Source: Prevotella sp. (lineage in GTDB: Bacteria > Bacteroidota > Bacteroidia > Bacteroidales > Bacteroidaceae). Taken from it: a DNA stretch of 34,907 nt. The stretch spans positions 1-34,907 of the forward strand of contig JAGAAJ010000082.1 of NCBI GenBank assembly GCA_017615355.1, written 5' to 3'. The notes under the pieces are model-generated. The model did not search any database. It saw only the letters and a program-made list of their open reading frames with translations, and was not told the DNA's origin. Position 1 is the first letter of the stretch. Each line of letters starts with the position of its first letter. A program made the translations under genes and the position numbers. Below, one piece after another: positions 1 to 9,443 of this stretch.

Positions 1-78
1 ATCTGTTATCACAAAGTGGTCAAGCACTTCCTTGGGAAGTACAAGACGGGCTAACATTATCAAACCTTTGTCTTCCAT
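1..78 (-). CDS. Partial transposase N-terminal region (ISAon1-like), cut by window edge
   Basis: Only the first 26 codons are present on the minus strand; the frame stays open to base 1. The peptide reads MEDKGLIMLARLVLPKEVLD followed by HFVITD. The pattern L-x-L-P-K-E-x-x-D-x-F resembles the N-terminal region of ISAon1-type transposases that are frequent in Bacteroidota genomes; I recall this family resemblance and have not searched it. A TACCTTTG element lies at 83-90 on the minus strand, only 4 nt before the first ATG, so translation may instead begin at the second ATG (55-57). If the call is right, an insertion sequence borders the chaperone operon to the right. Confidence 0.45.
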   Translation of the reverse strand, partial: MEDKGLIMLARLVLPKEVLDHFVITD

Positions 79-213
79 GAGGCAAAGGTAATAAATTTAA
101 TTGAAACAAAGAATTACCCCTATGAAAAATCTACTGAGCCATTTATAGCTACCCAATAACTACAGAACCACCAAGTGCCGGGAGTCTGCTTGGGATAGAT
201 AGTATAACTACAA

Positions 214-3200
214 GTGGACACTATACCTAAAATCGTCTTGCTTAATCCCTTTAGGGTTCTTGGTGTTTATGCCAATTCCAAACGCCAGGAGATTCTTGCC
301 AACAAAAGTAAGGCTACGGCATTCTTGAATGTTAACAAACCTGTCGAGTTCCCTCTTGATTTGAAGGGAATTTTACCGTCTCTAAATCGTACCCTTAACT
401 TGATGAATGAGGCTGAAGCGCATCTGGCGATTGCAAAGGAGCGGATTAAGTATGCTCAGTTCTGGTTCTTGCAGAAGATGTCTCCACTAGACGACATTGC
501 TTTTAACCATCTATTAGCGGGCAATATGGCAGGGGCTATAGAGATTTGGTCAAAACAAGATTCTTTATCTTCACTGCAAAACAGACTTGTTTGCTATCTC
601 ATTGAAAACAAACTTGAAGTTGCAATTAAGACTGCAGAAAAGCTCTATGAAAAGTTCGGTAATGATTATATCAGCAAGGTAGACGCTAACAGTACCCTCC
701 AAATGACAGCTACCGACTTACTGCACCAATTTGTTGACTCATTAGGGGAAGAGATTGGAATGCAGAAGTTGTTGGATTTTGACCTAGGAGCAGAGACGAA
801 AGAATATATCAGCAGTCAGACCATTGGCCCACTTGTCAATAAGATTTCTTCTGAGGTTGACAAAACAAAGAGTGTTGACCACAAAAATCCAAAGGCTCGT
901 TTAGAGGCTGCGAGGGAATTGGTGGCAAACACAAAAGAGGCCTTTTCTCAGCTGAAGAACATCCTCCCTGCTACTGATTCACGGTATCAGATTATAGCTG
1001 ACAAATTAGGATTAGAGATTCTTCAATGTGGTATTGATTATTTTAATAACTCAAAAGACGATGGAAGGCATCAAACAGCAATGAAGATGCAAAAGTATGC
1101 CTTGTCCATTGTTGTGGGTACTCTGGCAAAGCAACGCTGCGAGGAGAACGTGAGAATCTTGCAGGATTTAATTGACAAACTCCCACCAGAAGAAATAAAG
1201 AAGGAACATGATAATCTTCAGGAAATCATCGCATTATTCATTCTGTTGCCAATTGATGTCGATGCTGTACTGAAATTCTTAAAAGACACATGTTCTGACT
1301 TGGTGTCAATAAAAGAGAAACTTGGGAAAAACAATCCTTTTTACATTCAACAAGCAACCTTGGTAGCCCAAATTGCTCTAAGTAAGTCCATTGATGCACT
1401 TAACGAAGCTCAAGAAGTAGAGTTGCCGAAGCTGAACGGAATTAATAGAGACAATGCAATAAAGACTATGAAACACGTCTTTGCTGTTTCTTGGGAAATC
1501 ATGTTGCAGATTGAACTGATAGATGCAGATTCTGATTTCAAAACTAATCGGTTGAAACCCAACAAGACTGCTCTAAAGAATATTCTGGACCAAGTAGATG
1601 CCTTCAAAGAAACTAGTACATTTGTACGGATGTTAGGTGGCTCATATTCGGTATTTGAAGGCTGTGCTAAGAGTGTAAAAGTGGACGTGTATCAATACTA
1701 TACCGAGAGTGAAATGTATAGCATTTGTACATCTGTCTCTTCCTGTCAATGTTATTTGAAGAAGTATCCACAAGGTAAACACGCAAATGATGTTCGCACA
1801 AAGCTGATATGTATGCAGGATGATGCCGATTTTCGGAAGGCCATAACGTTGTCTGATTACAAGAAATATCTTACAGCTTATCCTAAAGGCCGGCATGTAG
1901 ATGAAGTAAGAAAAAGAATTGGGGAGATAGAAGCACGACACAAAAAGATACTCTCAGAGATTGATCATTTGCAAACTTTTTCTGATGCTATCGCCTATTA
2001 CACGAGATGTAAAGAAGAAAAATATCGAATACTCCTTGATGATAAATGCTTTGAACTTTGTGAAAGAAAAGCCGACTTCAGAAAATATCTTGAATTATTT
2101 GGTTCAAAAGCCAAGCATAAAGTTGAAGCTGAAGACCATCTAAAATTTGACCGTGTAAAAGAGTACATGAATAAGCATAGGGGTTTGGCTGTCTTAGTTC
2201 TCATAATCCTTGTGGCCATCTTGTGCGTAGGAATCATTTGGGGGCTCTCAGGTTATTCAAAGATGTTGTTCGTTATCGGAGGTATTGCAGGCTTAATAGC
2301 ATTTGGCAGCTTACAGTCAAAAGACGATTCTGGATGTCTTGTTTTCATCGTGGCTGGTATTATTGCTGCTGTATGCATTGCAGGTGGTAATGGCATAAAT
2401 GGATGTGTAGAAAGGAACGAAGAAAAGGAACAGGCCGCGCAAAGAGAATTGGCTGAACAGCAAGCAGAAAGGTCGGATTACGAAAGCCTCAAGTTTAGTC
2501 CTACGACAGACAAGTGTTCTTCTTTTTTGAGGAATCATCCGAGATCAGCCCATTATGAAGAAGTTCTTGAAATATACTATTATTGTGCCCAAGGGAATAT
2601 AATGAGCCTGAATAAACTTGCAGAAGAATACGGAAGGACAAAATGGGGAACAAGAGCGTCAGAGCGTGTTGGTCAATTATGCGATTCTCTTTATCAAATA
2701 GCAGAAAGGACTCAAACCATAGCAGGATGGAGAGATTATCAAGCAGCAGTTCCCAATAATTTTTATGCGGACTCAAATGAAAAAATAAAAGAAATAGAAA
2801 ATGAAGCATGGAATACGGAAGCCAAAGCATGGCGACAAGCTTCTAATGAAAATACATTGGCTGCTTACAGAAAATACTTGAGCATGTATCCTAATGGGTC
2901 ACACAAAAACGCAGCTGATAAAAAAGTAATTGACTTAGAAGTGCAGGCTGTTGCCAGTAGCGGTGATTATGGCTATTTGCCACCTTCACAAAAATTGTCG
3001 TATGGAACAAGCCGCACAAGTAATGTATTTATTAAAAACAGCTCAAGTTCAACAATTACGATTCTTTATAGCGGAGCTAATAGTAGGAGGATTATACTTA
3101 GCCCACACCAATCACAAACTGTCAGCCTTCCTTCAGGTTCTTATAGAGTAGTGGCTACTGCTCCAGGGGTCAGGTCTTTCTATGGTACTGAAAACCTAAC

Positions 3201-3249
3201 AGGAGGTGACTATAGTTCTGAATACTATATCACAACAACAAGATACTAA
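214..3249 (+). CDS. J-domain-like multi-pass membrane protein with repeated helical motifs
   Basis: The 1011-residue protein starts at GTG; no in-frame ATG precedes the conserved-looking N-terminus. Residues about 8-90 look like a J-domain scaffold: N-P-F-R-V-L-G-V opens helix I and K-E-R-I-K-Y-A-Q closes the unit, but no HPD tripeptide is present. Residues about 100-640 are mostly helical. Three hydrophobic segments follow at about 657-680, 684-701 and 708-727. A degenerate Y-x-x-Y-L-x-x-Y-P-x-G-x-H motif recurs at about 514, 549, 770 and 885, suggesting TPR-like units on both sides of the membrane segments. Residues about 920-1011 are Ser/Thr-rich and probably a beta-sandwich. It is the first gene of a tight operon with GrpE-like and Hsp70-like genes, so a co-chaperone or scaffold role is inferred. 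No promoter with the usual motif is evident upstream. Confidence 0.7.
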   Translation: MDTIPKIVLLNPFRVLGVYANSKRQEILANKSKATAFLNVNKPVEFPLDLKGILPSLNRTLNLMNEAEAHLAIAKERIKYAQFWFLQKMSPLDDIAFNHLLAGNMAGAIEIWSKQDSLSSLQNRLVCYLIENKLEVAIKTAEKLYEKFGNDYISKVDANSTLQMTATDLLHQFVDSLGEEIGMQKLLDFDLGAETKEYISSQTIGPLVNKISSEVDKTKSVDHKNPKARLEAARELVANTKEAFSQLKNILPATDSRYQIIADKLGLEILQCGIDYFNNSKDDGRHQTAMKMQKYALSIVVGTLAKQRCEENVRILQDLIDKLPPEEIKKEHDNLQEIIALFILLPIDVDAVLKFLKDTCSDLVSIKEKLGKNNPFYIQQATLVAQIALSKSIDALNEAQEVELPKLNGINRDNAIKTMKHVFAVSWEIMLQIELIDADSDFKTNRLKPNKTALKNILDQVDAFKETSTFVRMLGGSYSVFEGCAKSVKVDVYQYYTESEMYSICTSVSSCQCYLKKYPQGKHANDVRTKLICMQDDADFRKAITLSDYKKYLTAYPKGRHVDEVRKRIGEIEARHKKILSEIDHLQTFSDAIAYYTRCKEEKYRILLDDKCFELCERKADFRKYLELFGSKAKHKVEAEDHLKFDRVKEYMNKHRGLAVLVLIILVAILCVGIIWGLSGYSKMLFVIGGIAGLIAFGSLQSKDDSGCLVFIVAGIIAAVCIAGGNGINGCVERNEEKEQAAQRELAEQQAERSDYESLKFSPTTDKCSSFLRNHPRSAHYEEVLEIYYYCAQGNIMSLNKLAEEYGRTKWGTRASERVGQLCDSLYQIAERTQTIAGWRDYQAAVPNNFYADSNEKIKEIENEAWNTEAKAWRQASNENTLAAYRKYLSMYPNGSHKNAADKKVIDLEVQAVASSGDYGYLPPSQKLSYGTSRTSNVFIKNSSSSTITILYSGANSRRIILSPHQSQTVSLPSGSYRVVATAPGVRSFYGTENLTGGDYSSEYYITTTRY

Positions 3250-3268
3250 CTACAAAATACATAATCCT

Positions 3269-4138
3269 ATGAAAAGAATTCTATTATTGCTATCCGTCTT
3301 TATAACCGTATCATCATTTGGTTTCTCAACAGACTCTTTAAAGATTGTCGCTCTTCAAAGAGAAGTGAGATATTTGAAGTCTACCATCTCCAGGCTTCAA
3401 CAGGAAGATGGGCGGTTGACAAGTTTATATCAACAGCAAGCAAAAGAATTGGACAGCGTGCGGACTTTTCAACAGGCGCAAGCTGATAATATAAATACTT
3501 TGGCGGATAAAGTTGGGACAGAAATTTCTGATGCTAACCAGAAGATTGACAACAATGTCAGTACGATATCTGGCAGTATCAATAGCCGCACATGGTATGG
3601 GGTGATCGGTATTCTGATAGCCTTAGTCCTATTGGCTCGCACATATTTTATATTAAGGAGAAAGATTAGCATCGGAGTCACGACGATTGACAAGATTCGT
3701 TCAGCCCAGGAAGGGTTGGAAGCGGCTCAAAAGGCGTTGCAAGCAGAGTCGGTAAAACTGGATAACAAATTAATGGAAATGCTGACAGATAAAATGGGAA
3801 CGATGCAAAAGGTTGATCATTCGTTTGCATTAAAGGTTGGTGATGAGATTGCGAGAATTGAGACAAATCTTTCAAAAATGGATAAGAACGTCAGAGGTTA
3901 TAACCAGTTAAAAGGCGCATTGCAACGCATTAAGGATAATTTCAATGCACATGGTTATGAGATTGTTGAGCTATTGGGACTTGACTATAATGACGGAATG
4001 CCTTTTGAGGCACAATTTGTCCCTGATGACACATTACCTGAAGGAAAACGTATTATATCAGGCATCACCAGGCTTCAGATCAATTATAATGGAGAGATGA
4101 TACAATCAGCGAAAATTGTTGTAAGGCAAAACATATAA
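3269..4138 (+). CDS. Membrane-anchored coiled-coil protein with GrpE-like C-terminal domain
   Basis: I place the start at the ATG at 3269, which gives a 289-residue protein beginning with a signal-like MKRILLLLSVFITVSS. Upstream in-frame codons overlap the preceding gene and look non-coding. Residues about 25-105 are heptad-like (Q/L/E rich), a TM helix follows at about 109-129, and a second long coiled coil runs to about 230. Residues about 240-287 match the GrpE beta-wing pattern: G-x-P-F near its start, then F-V-P-D-D-x-x-P-E-G, then N-G-E-M-I-x-x-A-K-I-V-V. Family knowledge says GrpE dimerises through long helices and uses this wing to release ADP from DnaK. The gene lies 12 nt before an Hsp70-like gene, so it is probably its dedicated, membrane-bound exchange factor. 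GrpE is normally soluble and lacks TM segments. Confidence 0.75.
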   Translation: MKRILLLLSVFITVSSFGFSTDSLKIVALQREVRYLKSTISRLQQEDGRLTSLYQQQAKELDSVRTFQQAQADNINTLADKVGTEISDANQKIDNNVSTISGSINSRTWYGVIGILIALVLLARTYFILRRKISIGVTTIDKIRSAQEGLEAAQKALQAESVKLDNKLMEMLTDKMGTMQKVDHSFALKVGDEIARIETNLSKMDKNVRGYNQLKGALQRIKDNFNAHGYEIVELLGLDYNDGMPFEAQFVPDDTLPEGKRIISGITRLQINYNGEMIQSAKIVVRQNI

Positions 4139-4150
4139 ACATAAACGATT

Positions 4151-6667
4151 ATGGCAAGACATAAAATTGATTATGGCATTGATTTGGGAACAACCAACTC
4201 TGCCATCGCGAGAATGGAGAATGGCGAGCCTGTTATAAAGAAAACACGTCAGCCACAGAATGACACTCTACCTTCTTGTGTTTATTTTTCACAAGATAGG
4301 CATGGACAGCAAACTATAAGAGTTGGACTTCGTGCCAAAAATAGCCTTGCTTCCGATTATATTGAGGCCTTGAAGAAAGGTTCTCAATCCGAAACTTATG
4401 GTTATATAGAGTTCAAAAGAGAAATGGCTCGTGACACCATCTTCAGAAACTCCCACATGAAAAAAGATGGATATACCCCTATTGAACTTTCATCAGAGGT
4501 CTTAAAGGAGTTAAAATCAATCATCAATGATGAAGATATAAATTCTGTCGTGGTTACTGTTCCCGCCAAATTTACTGTAAACCAAAATGATGCAACGAAA
4601 AAGGCCGCTGAGATTGCAGGATTTCACCAGTGTGAATTGCTTCAAGAGCCAATCGCCGCATGTTACGCATACGGCGTGTCCAGTTCGCAAAAGAATGGAT
4701 TTTGGTTAGTGTTTGATTTTGGCGGAGGAACATTTGATGCAGCACTTGTAAGGGTAGAAGACGGAATAATAAGTATAGTTGATACTGAAGGCAACAACTG
4801 GCTTGGAGGAAAGAATCTTGACGAAGCTGTTATTAATAATATCCTTATTCCAAAACTTAAAGAGACTTATGCTTTAGACTCAATTTTCGAGGAAGAATGG
4901 AAAGCCAAATCTCTGCGGGAAGCCCTTAAAGCTGTTGCGGAAGAATTGAGAATCAATCTTTCATTTGATGAACATGCTGACTTCTCAGCATACGACCGCG
5001 ATATGGATTTTGGAGAAGACGACAGCGGGGAGACTATAGAACCTGATTTTAGCGTAACACGTCAAGAGTTGTCAGATGTTATAACTCCAATATATCAAGA
5101 GGCCGTAGATATTTGCAAGAAGTTGTTGAGCAGAAACAATCTGGAAGGAAAAGACTTGGCTTCTCTTATCCTTGTTGGTGGTCCGACACTATCTCCAATA
5201 GTTAGAGAAATGTTGAGGAAGCAAATAACTGAGAAGGTTGAAACTAATGTAGACCCGATGACGGTAGTTGCACGTGGAGCAGCCTTATACGCCTCAACTA
5301 TAGATATTAGTGAGGGAACAGGCCCAGGACCGTCTATTGGTGAGCAACTTGTGAAATTGAATGTCGGCTATCAAGCTGCAACTGTAGAGGATAGTCAGTG
5401 GGTTAGTGTCTCTTTGGATAGTAGCAATAATATTGAGGAAGTTCAAATTGAGTTTGAGCGTTCAGACAAGGCCTTTATATCAGAAAGGATTGATGTAAAC
5501 AAACAAGGAAATGTTGTCGAACTACATTTTCAGAAAGGAAAGCCAAATGCATTCACCATCAACTGTTATGGTAAACAAGGAAAGATGGAATGCTTCCCGT
5601 CAGAGATTACCATCATTCATGGCATCAATGAACCTCGTGCTACGCTTCCTTATGACATCGCAATTGGTGTCTGGAATCATGAAAAGGAGAAAGCCGTGAT
5701 TGAGCCAATCAGAGGATTAGAGCGAAATAAGCCATTGCCTGCAACAGGAATTAATAATGAGCGCCACACTTTGAAAGACTTACGTCCAGGAAATCCTAAT
5801 GATGTGCTTGTTATCCCTATTTATCAGGCAGATGAAGGAGGAAGAGGCAAGTCAGTCTCGTTTTATGATCAGGTGTGTGAGGTGGCTATTAGCGGAGAAG
5901 AAGTGGAGCAATTTATTCCAACAGGTAGCGACGTCCACATTACATTGAAAGCAGACAGGTCACAAATGATGTCTATGGAAGTTTATTTCCCTGCATTTGA
6001 TTTTGCTATTGCAAAAGCCGTTGATACCAGTGGTACAGTTGAATATGGAAAGAAACAATTTGAAAGAGACTTGAATGATGCTTTGGAACAGGCAAGATCT
6101 CTTGAATTAGAGGGAGTTGACGTAAAAAAGATACGGGAAGACTTATTAAAGTTGAAGGAGGAGTCGCATAATAGTGATGACTGGATGAAGTTGCGTGACA
6201 GATTGCGTCTGATCAGACGCGAAATGGAAGACTTGGATGCTTCAACTGAATGGGAAAGACTAGAAAAGGATTTACGTGAGTCTTATGACATGTTAGAGAG
6301 AACAAATAAAGACTTGGGCAATGACCGATCTTCTGAGATTGTCAAGCAATTGCATTCACAGGTAGATAGTGTTATTCGTTCTAAGAACAATGCTACGGGT
6401 CGCGCTCTGCTTGACCAAATTAATGCTTTACAGTATCAGTTAGCTCGAGTACATTATTATATACATTGGATTATCGACTGGAATAATGATTTTGCTTCTC
6501 AACCCTGGAAAGACACCAGAAGAGCAAGGGATCTTGTGAATCAAGGAATGTCTATCATTGGGAATCAGCCAACAGCAGAGAAACTGCATCCAATAGTAGG
6601 TGAACTAATCGCCTTGTTGCCAGAGGGAAAAGGTCCCAAAGACCCAGAAGGCCCAGGTCTTGACTAA
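4151..6667 (+). CDS. Hsp70/DnaK-like chaperone, divergent, 838 aa
   Basis: The ATPase domain (about 1-385) is intact by motif: G-I-D-L-G-T-T-N-S-A near residue 9, F-D-F-G-G-G-T-F-D at 188-196, and L-I-L-V-G-G-P at 339-345. Residues about 395-510 are an extra beta-rich stretch not typical of DnaK. A recognisable substrate-binding beta-domain follows (about 510-620; L-P-A-T-G then V-L-V-I-P-I-Y-Q), then a long helical region (about 625-825) and a Gly/Pro/Asp-rich tail ending GPGLD. DnaK is usually near 640 residues, so this is a larger paralogue and not the housekeeping copy. It sits between a GrpE-like gene (12 nt upstream) and a kinase-AAA gene (10 nt downstream). Client and cellular role cannot be read from sequence. 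Confidence 0.93.
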   Translation: MARHKIDYGIDLGTTNSAIARMENGEPVIKKTRQPQNDTLPSCVYFSQDRHGQQTIRVGLRAKNSLASDYIEALKKGSQSETYGYIEFKREMARDTIFRNSHMKKDGYTPIELSSEVLKELKSIINDEDINSVVVTVPAKFTVNQNDATKKAAEIAGFHQCELLQEPIAACYAYGVSSSQKNGFWLVFDFGGGTFDAALVRVEDGIISIVDTEGNNWLGGKNLDEAVINNILIPKLKETYALDSIFEEEWKAKSLREALKAVAEELRINLSFDEHADFSAYDRDMDFGEDDSGETIEPDFSVTRQELSDVITPIYQEAVDICKKLLSRNNLEGKDLASLILVGGPTLSPIVREMLRKQITEKVETNVDPMTVVARGAALYASTIDISEGTGPGPSIGEQLVKLNVGYQAATVEDSQWVSVSLDSSNNIEEVQIEFERSDKAFISERIDVNKQGNVVELHFQKGKPNAFTINCYGKQGKMECFPSEITIIHGINEPRATLPYDIAIGVWNHEKEKAVIEPIRGLERNKPLPATGINNERHTLKDLRPGNPNDVLVIPIYQADEGGRGKSVSFYDQVCEVAISGEEVEQFIPTGSDVHITLKADRSQMMSMEVYFPAFDFAIAKAVDTSGTVEYGKKQFERDLNDALEQARSLELEGVDVKKIREDLLKLKEESHNSDDWMKLRDRLRLIRREMEDLDASTEWERLEKDLRESYDMLERTNKDLGNDRSSEIVKQLHSQVDSVIRSKNNATGRALLDQINALQYQLARVHYYIHWIIDWNNDFASQPWKDTRRARDLVNQGMSIIGNQPTAEKLHPIVGELIALLPEGKGPKDPEGPGLD

Positions 6668-6677
6668 ATAGTTAGGT

Positions 6678-8432
6678 ATGTTATTTCAAAAAGGACAAGC
6701 AATAGACAATCGCTACACGGTGGTGTTTCCGCATAAGGAGGGTTCTTATGCGGAAACCTATCGTGTGAGGGATGCAAGTGGAAAACTGCGGTTCCTGAAA
6801 CTGATATACTACTCAAAGTTGCAGTATTCGCAGTTTGATAAGGATGGCAGTATCATTGAGATGGAAGTCGCTAAGATGCTGAACCATCCCAATGTATGTA
6901 AGTATGTGGATAGTGGGAAGTTGATAGCCAACGGGCAGCAACTGGCTTATATTGTAACTGAGTTTGTGAGTGGTGAGACACTTGATAAGCGGATAGTCCG
7001 TGAGGATTTAAGCGTCTATGAAATCAAACTGGTGGTTAAGTCTTTACTTTCTGCCCTTCAATATCTGCATACACAGAGTACACCGATTATCCACAACGAG
7101 GTGACTATACAGAATCTGATGCTTGATTTGTCAGGTACATTGGAAAACTTAAAGCTGATAGACTTTGGCTATGCACGTTTTCTGAACCAAGAGCCAGCGA
7201 AGCCCAACTTGAAGCAACTCAATCCGTTCTATATGGCACCAGAGCGTCTGAATGGTGTGAGTTGTGTACAGTCAGATTTGTTTTCTGTGGGTGCGATACT
7301 CTACCAGTTGATATTTGATGAACTTCCTTGGTTCTTTGATGCCTCCAGAATGAGTGAGCAGCAGATAGTTGATAGATTGTCGGTAGAAAGGAATCATCCA
7401 CTGCGTATGCCCAACATAGACATGTTTGAGTTGGACGAACAACTGTTGAACATAATCAATAAGGCTACACAGAACGATACACAAGATCGTTTTCAGACGG
7501 CACAAGAAATGATGGATGCAATTGAAGGGAAGGTTAAGGTGGAGATAGCGAAGAGAATAAATGACACTGTAAAGAGCAAAGAACCACAGAAAAGAGTCAA
7601 GCGGGGTAATGGCTTCGCAGATGTCGCTGGTATGACTGAGCTCAAAGGGCAACTGCAATCCGATGTGATAGACCTGCTGCATAATCCTGAGCAAGCAAAA
7701 GAATTGGGGCTGAGCATTCCTAATGGACTGTTGTTCTACGGGCCTCCTGGATGTGGCAAGACCTTCTTTGCAGAGAAGTTTGCTGAAGAAACAGGGTTCA
7801 ATTATCAGTATGTCAGAGGCTCAGATGTTGCATCACCTTATATTGACGGTGGCAAGGGTAAGATAGCTAGTATATTCAATGAGGCCAGACAAAATGCACC
7901 AACCATTTTGTTCTTGGATGAGGTGGACTCTCTAATAAGAGACCGCAGCGCTCATAATAATGCTACTACGGCAGGGGCTGTGAATGAATTCTTGACCCAA
8001 TTAAATAATTGTGGTGAGGATGGTGTCCTTGTGATTGCTGCAACCAACAAACCAACAGACATTGACGAAGCGGCACTACGCGCAGGTAGATTGGAATTGA
8101 AGTACTACATACCTCAGCCTGATAAGGAAACTAGAAAGCGAATGTTCCAGATAGGCATTGGTAAGCGTAATTTTGACTTCGGTATTGATTATGACATACT
8201 GGCAGAGCGAACGGAGAATTATGTTTCTGCTGACATTAGCCTCATTATTGATACTGCCGCCCGTCTTGCTTTCAGGAGAAAGATTGGTAAGTTAACAATG
8301 GCACTACTTGAAGAGGCTATCAGTCAGACCAAACCGAGTCTGACATTAGAACAAATCAAACGTCATGAAGAAATTCGTGACAAGTTTATGGGGGTGAAAA
8401 AGAATAACGAACGACGTAAAATAGGTTTTTAA
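6678..8432 (+). CDS. Protein-kinase-like domain fused to Cdc48/FtsH-type AAA+ ATPase
   Basis: Residues about 8-275 form an Hsp70-operon kinase fold: a modified Gly-rich loop (E-G-S-Y-A-E-T-Y), ATP Lys K41, D-F-G at 162-164 and A-P-E at 187-189. The catalytic HRD is H139-N140-E141 and the following K is Thr143, so it may be a pseudokinase or a weak kinase. After a linker of about 35 residues, an AAA+ module (about 310-560) carries Walker A G-P-P-G-C-G-K-T (355-362), Walker B L-F-L-D-E (411-415), sensor-1 A-A-T-N, and R-A-G-R at 468-471 as the arginine-finger region. The fusion suggests the kinase fold controls or targets an unfoldase. No TM is seen. It is 10 nt after the Hsp70 gene and 2 nt before the next start. 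Confidence 0.9.
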   Translation: MLFQKGQAIDNRYTVVFPHKEGSYAETYRVRDASGKLRFLKLIYYSKLQYSQFDKDGSIIEMEVAKMLNHPNVCKYVDSGKLIANGQQLAYIVTEFVSGETLDKRIVREDLSVYEIKLVVKSLLSALQYLHTQSTPIIHNEVTIQNLMLDLSGTLENLKLIDFGYARFLNQEPAKPNLKQLNPFYMAPERLNGVSCVQSDLFSVGAILYQLIFDELPWFFDASRMSEQQIVDRLSVERNHPLRMPNIDMFELDEQLLNIINKATQNDTQDRFQTAQEMMDAIEGKVKVEIAKRINDTVKSKEPQKRVKRGNGFADVAGMTELKGQLQSDVIDLLHNPEQAKELGLSIPNGLLFYGPPGCGKTFFAEKFAEETGFNYQYVRGSDVASPYIDGGKGKIASIFNEARQNAPTILFLDEVDSLIRDRSAHNNATTAGAVNEFLTQLNNCGEDGVLVIAATNKPTDIDEAALRAGRLELKYYIPQPDKETRKRMFQIGIGKRNFDFGIDYDILAERTENYVSADISLIIDTAARLAFRRKIGKLTMALLEEAISQTKPSLTLEQIKRHEEIRDKFMGVKKNNERRKIGF

Positions 8433-8434
8433 GT

Positions 8435-9439
8435 GTGGAGATTGATGAGAGACACGAAATTATTCGTAAGGAACAATTAGAAAAGGTAAAGACGGGAAAT
8501 AGTGTTTTTGGCAAGGTCCCGTCTGAAATCGGTATAATTACATTCTGCGATTCTAGCACTTGGGATGAGAAAGCACCGACCATTGCAGAAGCAAATAAAA
8601 TAAGAATATGGTGCTTTGTTATTGGGGCTGGGATTATCGCATTCTTTTGGTCTGTTTTTCCAAATGCTATGGTATTAAATATCATAGTAACAATTATCGT
8701 ATCAATTTACTCAATTCTACTAATACTTTTGGCAGGTGAATTCTCAGGAACAGATTATTTTATTGGTGATCAAGGCTTTGCTGTTATGAAATTTAAAAGA
8801 GAGAGACACAATTTCATAAAAAAGGACGTTGTGAAATTTTCGGAAGTATCGGATGTCGTGGATAGTGAAATAGATTATTATGACAGCAAGGGCAATTATG
8901 AACGTTCAATGTATTCTTACTACTTTCATAACGTTTATAGAAAAGAACTTTATGATATCAGTGCTCATTATTCTTTTATTGGTTTACACAAGAAACTCCC
9001 TTGGCAAGAAATTGATTTTAGATTTTGGAAGAAACTAGAAGATGCATGGTATGATTATTATATAAAGGAACTTGCATATATTAACAATGAAATGGGGGGT
9101 ACTTTTGTCTTTGTGATGTTTGAATCTGCAAACAAAGAAGATTTAAGCAGATGTAATGCTACGCCATTTGCAGTTATCGAAGGGGAAAAACTCATTTTGG
9201 GGGACAGGACATTTACACCAGAAAGCATAAGAAAAATTTATATAGATAAAGGTGTGAGTAATAAAACTCATGAGAGGAAAGGAATGCTTGTCATCGAGGG
9301 TATAGATTACACCCCCAAGAAGATGTTTAAGAAAGAAAGCGGTACTATTGAAAGGATTCCGCTCGCAAACGTCGGTAATTGTCGCATTTTTATTAAGGTG
9401 ATTGAGAATTATATAAAGCAAAATAATATTAATAGTTAA
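8435..9439 (+). CDS. Two-TM membrane protein, possibly PH-like cytosolic domains
   Basis: The 334-residue protein starts at GTG, 2 nt after the kinase-AAA stop; no ATG gives a better fit in this frame near the start. A hydrophilic N-terminus (about 1-45) is followed by two hydrophobic segments (about 50-68 and 71-94) forming a hairpin in the inner membrane. The remainder is soluble, with short alternating strands (for example D-Y-F-I-G-D-Q-G-F-A-V-M-K-F), as in bacterial PH-like domains of membrane proteins. That fold assignment is a guess from pattern only. Its position inside the operon indicates it works with the chaperone and ATPase genes, perhaps as a membrane recruiter. Confidence 0.75.
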   Translation: MEIDERHEIIRKEQLEKVKTGNSVFGKVPSEIGIITFCDSSTWDEKAPTIAEANKIRIWCFVIGAGIIAFFWSVFPNAMVLNIIVTIIVSIYSILLILLAGEFSGTDYFIGDQGFAVMKFKRERHNFIKKDVVKFSEVSDVVDSEIDYYDSKGNYERSMYSYYFHNVYRKELYDISAHYSFIGLHKKLPWQEIDFRFWKKLEDAWYDYYIKELAYINNEMGGTFVFVMFESANKEDLSRCNATPFAVIEGEKLILGDRTFTPESIRKIYIDKGVSNKTHERKGMLVIEGIDYTPKKMFKKESGTIERIPLANVGNCRIFIKVIENYIKQNNINS

Positions 9440-9443
9440 GATT

